64,000 bases of DNA from Planctomycetia bacterium (GTDB lineage Bacteria > Planctomycetota > UBA8108 > UBA1146), in NCBI GenBank assembly GCA_012269595.1, contig JAAXJX010000058.1:10251-74250 (forward strand), written 5' to 3'. The position numbers and the translations under genes were made by a program. Numbering within the stretch: the first letter of the stretch is position 1; every line of letters begins with the position of its first letter. Below the pieces are notes generated by a model that saw only the letters and a list, made by a program, of their open reading frames with translations, had not been told where the DNA came from and searched no databases. This document shows positions 61,754-64,000 of the stretch, in pieces.

Positions 61754-64000
61754 ATGAATACTCATGGAATTTACGCCATCATCGTGCTGGCAATCCTGCT
61801 TCTGGGATTGGGCGGCAGCCCTCTTCACGCCCAGTTGGACCAGGACGACTTTGAAAGTTATGCCATCGGCTCCACCATCAGTGGGCAGGGCAGTTGGGAT
61901 ACCTGGGATCAGGTCCCCGGAGTCGATTCCATCGTCACCACAGCCTATAACTCTACGGTCGGCGGAGATCGATCTCTGGAGTTGGGACCCGGTGACGATA
62001 TCGTTCGCCTCTTTAATGGCCTCAATCAGGGTTTGTTCAGTTTCACATCGAACGTCTACATTCCGTCGGGACAGAACGGAAACTACTACTTCATTCTGCT
62101 CAACACCTATGAGCACAACGGTCCCAAAAACTGGTCGGTGCAAGTAGAGATGAACGACGCAACCGGACTCGTGGAAGACTTTGGCGGATCATCTGCTGTC
62201 ACCGGTTTGTCGACTCCAACAACCATCGTTTACGACCAATGGGTTGAGATCGAGGTGATCGTCGACATTACCAACAACGTCTACAGTGCCAACTACAATG
62301 GCGTTCAAATCATGCGCGACAATGTTTGGCAAAATGGTGGTGCAAGCCAGATGCGTTGCGTCGACCTCTACAATGGTGGCACCGGTACCTTTTACTATGA
62401 TGACGTTTTGGTAGATCTCGTCGGTGGCTGCAGCAGTTGCTGCCCCTTTGATACACTGAACTGTGTCTCCGATTGCCCCACCGACAGTGTCAATCTTGAC
62501 TGGAGCAGCTTCCAGACCGGCCCTTACCCTCAGGGAATCACCATCCGTCGTGATGGTGTCGATATTGCTTCACTTCCCGGAGATGCCACCACCTACCAGG
62601 ATGTGAACGTGGACGACGGTGTTCATGAATATGAAGTAGTGGGTGTTTGCAGTGCTACAACCACATGGTCGACCTCTTGCAGCATCATTCACTGCAGTGC
62701 GATCGACAACGACACCTGTGACACTGCTTTACCTGTCGATCTGGGTGTCGCCACCGCTTTCGACACAACCTTTGCATTGACTGATCCAGCGGCCCCTCCA
62801 TTCAGTTGTGCCAACGGTGGTTCCGTCGATCAGTGGTATACCTTCACCCCCACCTGTGATGGAGTTTTCAACGTCTCTCTCTGTGGATCCAGTTACGACA
62901 CCGCCATCGAAATCTTCGATGGTGGAGTCACGCCCGGAGATTGCTCCACGATGACCCTGATCGAATGCAACGATGATTTCTGTGGTTTTCAGAGTGCTCT
63001 CAATCTGACAGCATTTGTTGGAAACACCTACTACCTGCGAATCTCCGGATTCGGTGGCGACCGTGGCCCCGGTACTCTCAACATTGGGATGGCCGAGATC
63101 ACCGGACTCACTGGATTCTACGATTGCACCACCGGCTTCTCCGAACTCGCCTGGGATGGAACCGGTTTTGGCCCGACCTACGATGAGTACGAAGTACTTC
63201 GTGATGGTGTCTCCATCGCTTCCGGGCTACCCGCAGGCACGACGACCTTCACTGACACCTCTCCCGTCGTCGGTTCCCAGACCTATCAAATCATCGGCAT
63301 CAGCAATGCCTGTGGTTTGTCCACTGCCGGAACAGAATTGACACTGACCGCCCCTGACCTTTCGGCAACGGATGTCATCTTCAGGGTCGAGCTTCCTGGT
63401 GGATCCATCGACAGTGCACAGGCTCTGGCTGATGCCTTGAGTGCAACAGGACGGACTCCGGTCATCGTTGAAGGCCAACCTGAAGTTGCCAGTTGTGGTC
63501 TTCTCGACCCCGCCACTTCAGCGACGGAAAGACTCTGGTATTGCGGCGGAACTTACCCCAATGGGCAGGCGATGACTCCTGCCTCCGCTGTGGCCATATC
63601 TGAAGCCCAGGCTTTGGGAATCGGGATTTATGTCGAAGCTGGAGACGCGTGGGGATTCGATCCTGTCGACCCGGCCTTTGCTGCAATCGATGGCATCGCC
63701 GATGGCATCCTTGATGGCGATGACTCCTTCCTGACGATGAATGGACTCGACAGTGGCTTCGGTCTCGATCTGACCAGTTTCGTTGCGGTCGCCTACAATC
63801 AGGACAATGCCGCAGACAATGACTGGACTGATCAGCTGGTTTCCACAGACCTCGACCTGTTGGGACCGGAAGCCGGCCCCATCTGGGAAGAAGGAACGGG
63901 CCTTTATGGAACGGGTGTTTACTACAACACCAATGCCGGCGGAAAGGTCATTTGCCAGAGTTGGGAATTTGGTGGCTTCGGCGGTTCACAGGAGGACCTG
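61754..64000 (+). CDS. Secreted multidomain protein, cut by the window end
   Basis: The frame opens with ATG behind AAAGGAGG and stays open for 749 codons to the window edge, so the 3' end is missing. A signal peptide (MNTHGIYAIIVLAILLLGLGG) precedes a concanavalin/laminin-G-like region (about residues 28-225, LDQDDFESYAIGSTISGQGSW). A Cys-rich joint and an FN3-like domain follow. A pre-peptidase C-terminal or choice-of-anchor-like domain (about 315-450, DNDTCDTALPVDLG and VDQWYTFTPTCDGVFNVSLCGSSYDTAIEIF) leads to a second FN3-like domain. The last part (about 539-749, IDSAQALADALSATGRTPVIV) is homologous to a domain of the subtilase at 54977-59335. Probably a surface or secreted adhesin or enzyme component. 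Confidence 0.85.
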   Translation, partial: MNTHGIYAIIVLAILLLGLGGSPLHAQLDQDDFESYAIGSTISGQGSWDTWDQVPGVDSIVTTAYNSTVGGDRSLELGPGDDIVRLFNGLNQGLFSFTSNVYIPSGQNGNYYFILLNTYEHNGPKNWSVQVEMNDATGLVEDFGGSSAVTGLSTPTTIVYDQWVEIEVIVDITNNVYSANYNGVQIMRDNVWQNGGASQMRCVDLYNGGTGTFYYDDVLVDLVGGCSSCCPFDTLNCVSDCPTDSVNLDWSSFQTGPYPQGITIRRDGVDIASLPGDATTYQDVNVDDGVHEYEVVGVCSATTTWSTSCSIIHCSAIDNDTCDTALPVDLGVATAFDTTFALTDPAAPPFSCANGGSVDQWYTFTPTCDGVFNVSLCGSSYDTAIEIFDGGVTPGDCSTMTLIECNDDFCGFQSALNLTAFVGNTYYLRISGFGGDRGPGTLNIGMAEITGLTGFYDCTTGFSELAWDGTGFGPTYDEYEVLRDGVSIASGLPAGTTTFTDTSPVVGSQTYQIIGISNACGLSTAGTELTLTAPDLSATDVIFRVELPGGSIDSAQALADALSATGRTPVIVEGQPEVASCGLLDPATSATERLWYCGGTYPNGQAMTPASAVAISEAQALGIGIYVEAGDAWGFDPVDPAFAAIDGIADGILDGDDSFLTMNGLDSGFGLDLTSFVAVAYNQDNAADNDWTDQLVSTDLDLLGPEAGPIWEEGTGLYGTGVYYNTNAGGKVICQSWEFGGFGGSQEDL

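Overview
The window is a bacterial chromosome segment of moderately high GC (mid-50s by eye), densely coding on both strands. The organism looks Gram-negative: it has a type II secretion system (T2SS), two RND pumps, many lipoproteins, MurD and M48/YugP membrane peptidases. Several families are typical of Planctomycetota: a ThuA-domain protein, a TonB-like N-terminus joined to prenyltransferase/squalene-oxidase-type repeats, kelch lipoproteins, a membrane Ser/Thr kinase, and large secreted proteins with PKD or choice-of-anchor-type domains. Planctomycetota or a close relative is my best guess. No rRNA, tRNA, CRISPR array, insertion sequence or prophage was seen.

Layout. 1-2644: an FAD-linked glycolate/lactate-type oxidase and a TIGR00300 (LOR/SDH, ornithine cyclodeaminase-like) protein, both on minus. 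2793-6352: a membrane Ser/Thr kinase translationally coupled to an FHA-GAF-AAA+-Fis sigma54 activator. 6471-15359: an orphan secretin N-domain protein, then gspD-E-F-G-H-I-J. 15983-21294: kelch lipoprotein, HEAT-repeat membrane protein, second kelch lipoprotein. 21320-26440 (minus): the rest of the T2SS, gspK-C-L-M. 26650-34432 (minus): DUF971 protein, membrane-fusion protein and two RND permeases. 34973-40607: hemF, TonB-like/PSC-repeat protein, thiS, thiG, CPBP protease, and a double-HTH regulator with a degenerate S24 domain. 41008-47442: TPR lipoprotein, class A beta-lactamase-like lipoprotein, YkgJ, PEGA lipoprotein, murD, radA and PAP2. 47385-54705 (minus): glycosyltransferase, M48 peptidase and an NAD-type formate dehydrogenase. 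54977-64000: a large S8 subtilase with four PKD domains, a ThuA protein, a YugP peptidase and a secreted multidomain protein cut by the window edge.

Main points. (1) The formate dehydrogenase large subunit is a selenoprotein. An in-frame UGA at 51903-51905 lies at the active-site position and is followed by a SECIS-like hairpin whose GGUCU loop and U17 sit at the same offsets as in E. coli fdhF, quoted from memory. What looks like two genes is one of 923 residues. (2) Sites resembling sigma54 -24/-12 promoters lie upstream of both T2SS operons (7465-7480 and 26491-26507), the kelch operon (15556-15572, nearly perfect) and, more weakly, the formate dehydrogenase operon (54746-54761). Because a sigma54 activator with an FHA domain is coupled to a Ser/Thr kinase a few kb away, I infer a kinase -> FHA activator -> sigma54 -> secretion-system circuit. 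(3) Several non-coding structures are unexplained: tandem palindromes at 35961-36000, a three-way-junction-like leader at 61658-61716, and a structured element at 15372-15446. (4) A shared uncharacterised domain links the subtilase and the truncated secreted protein.
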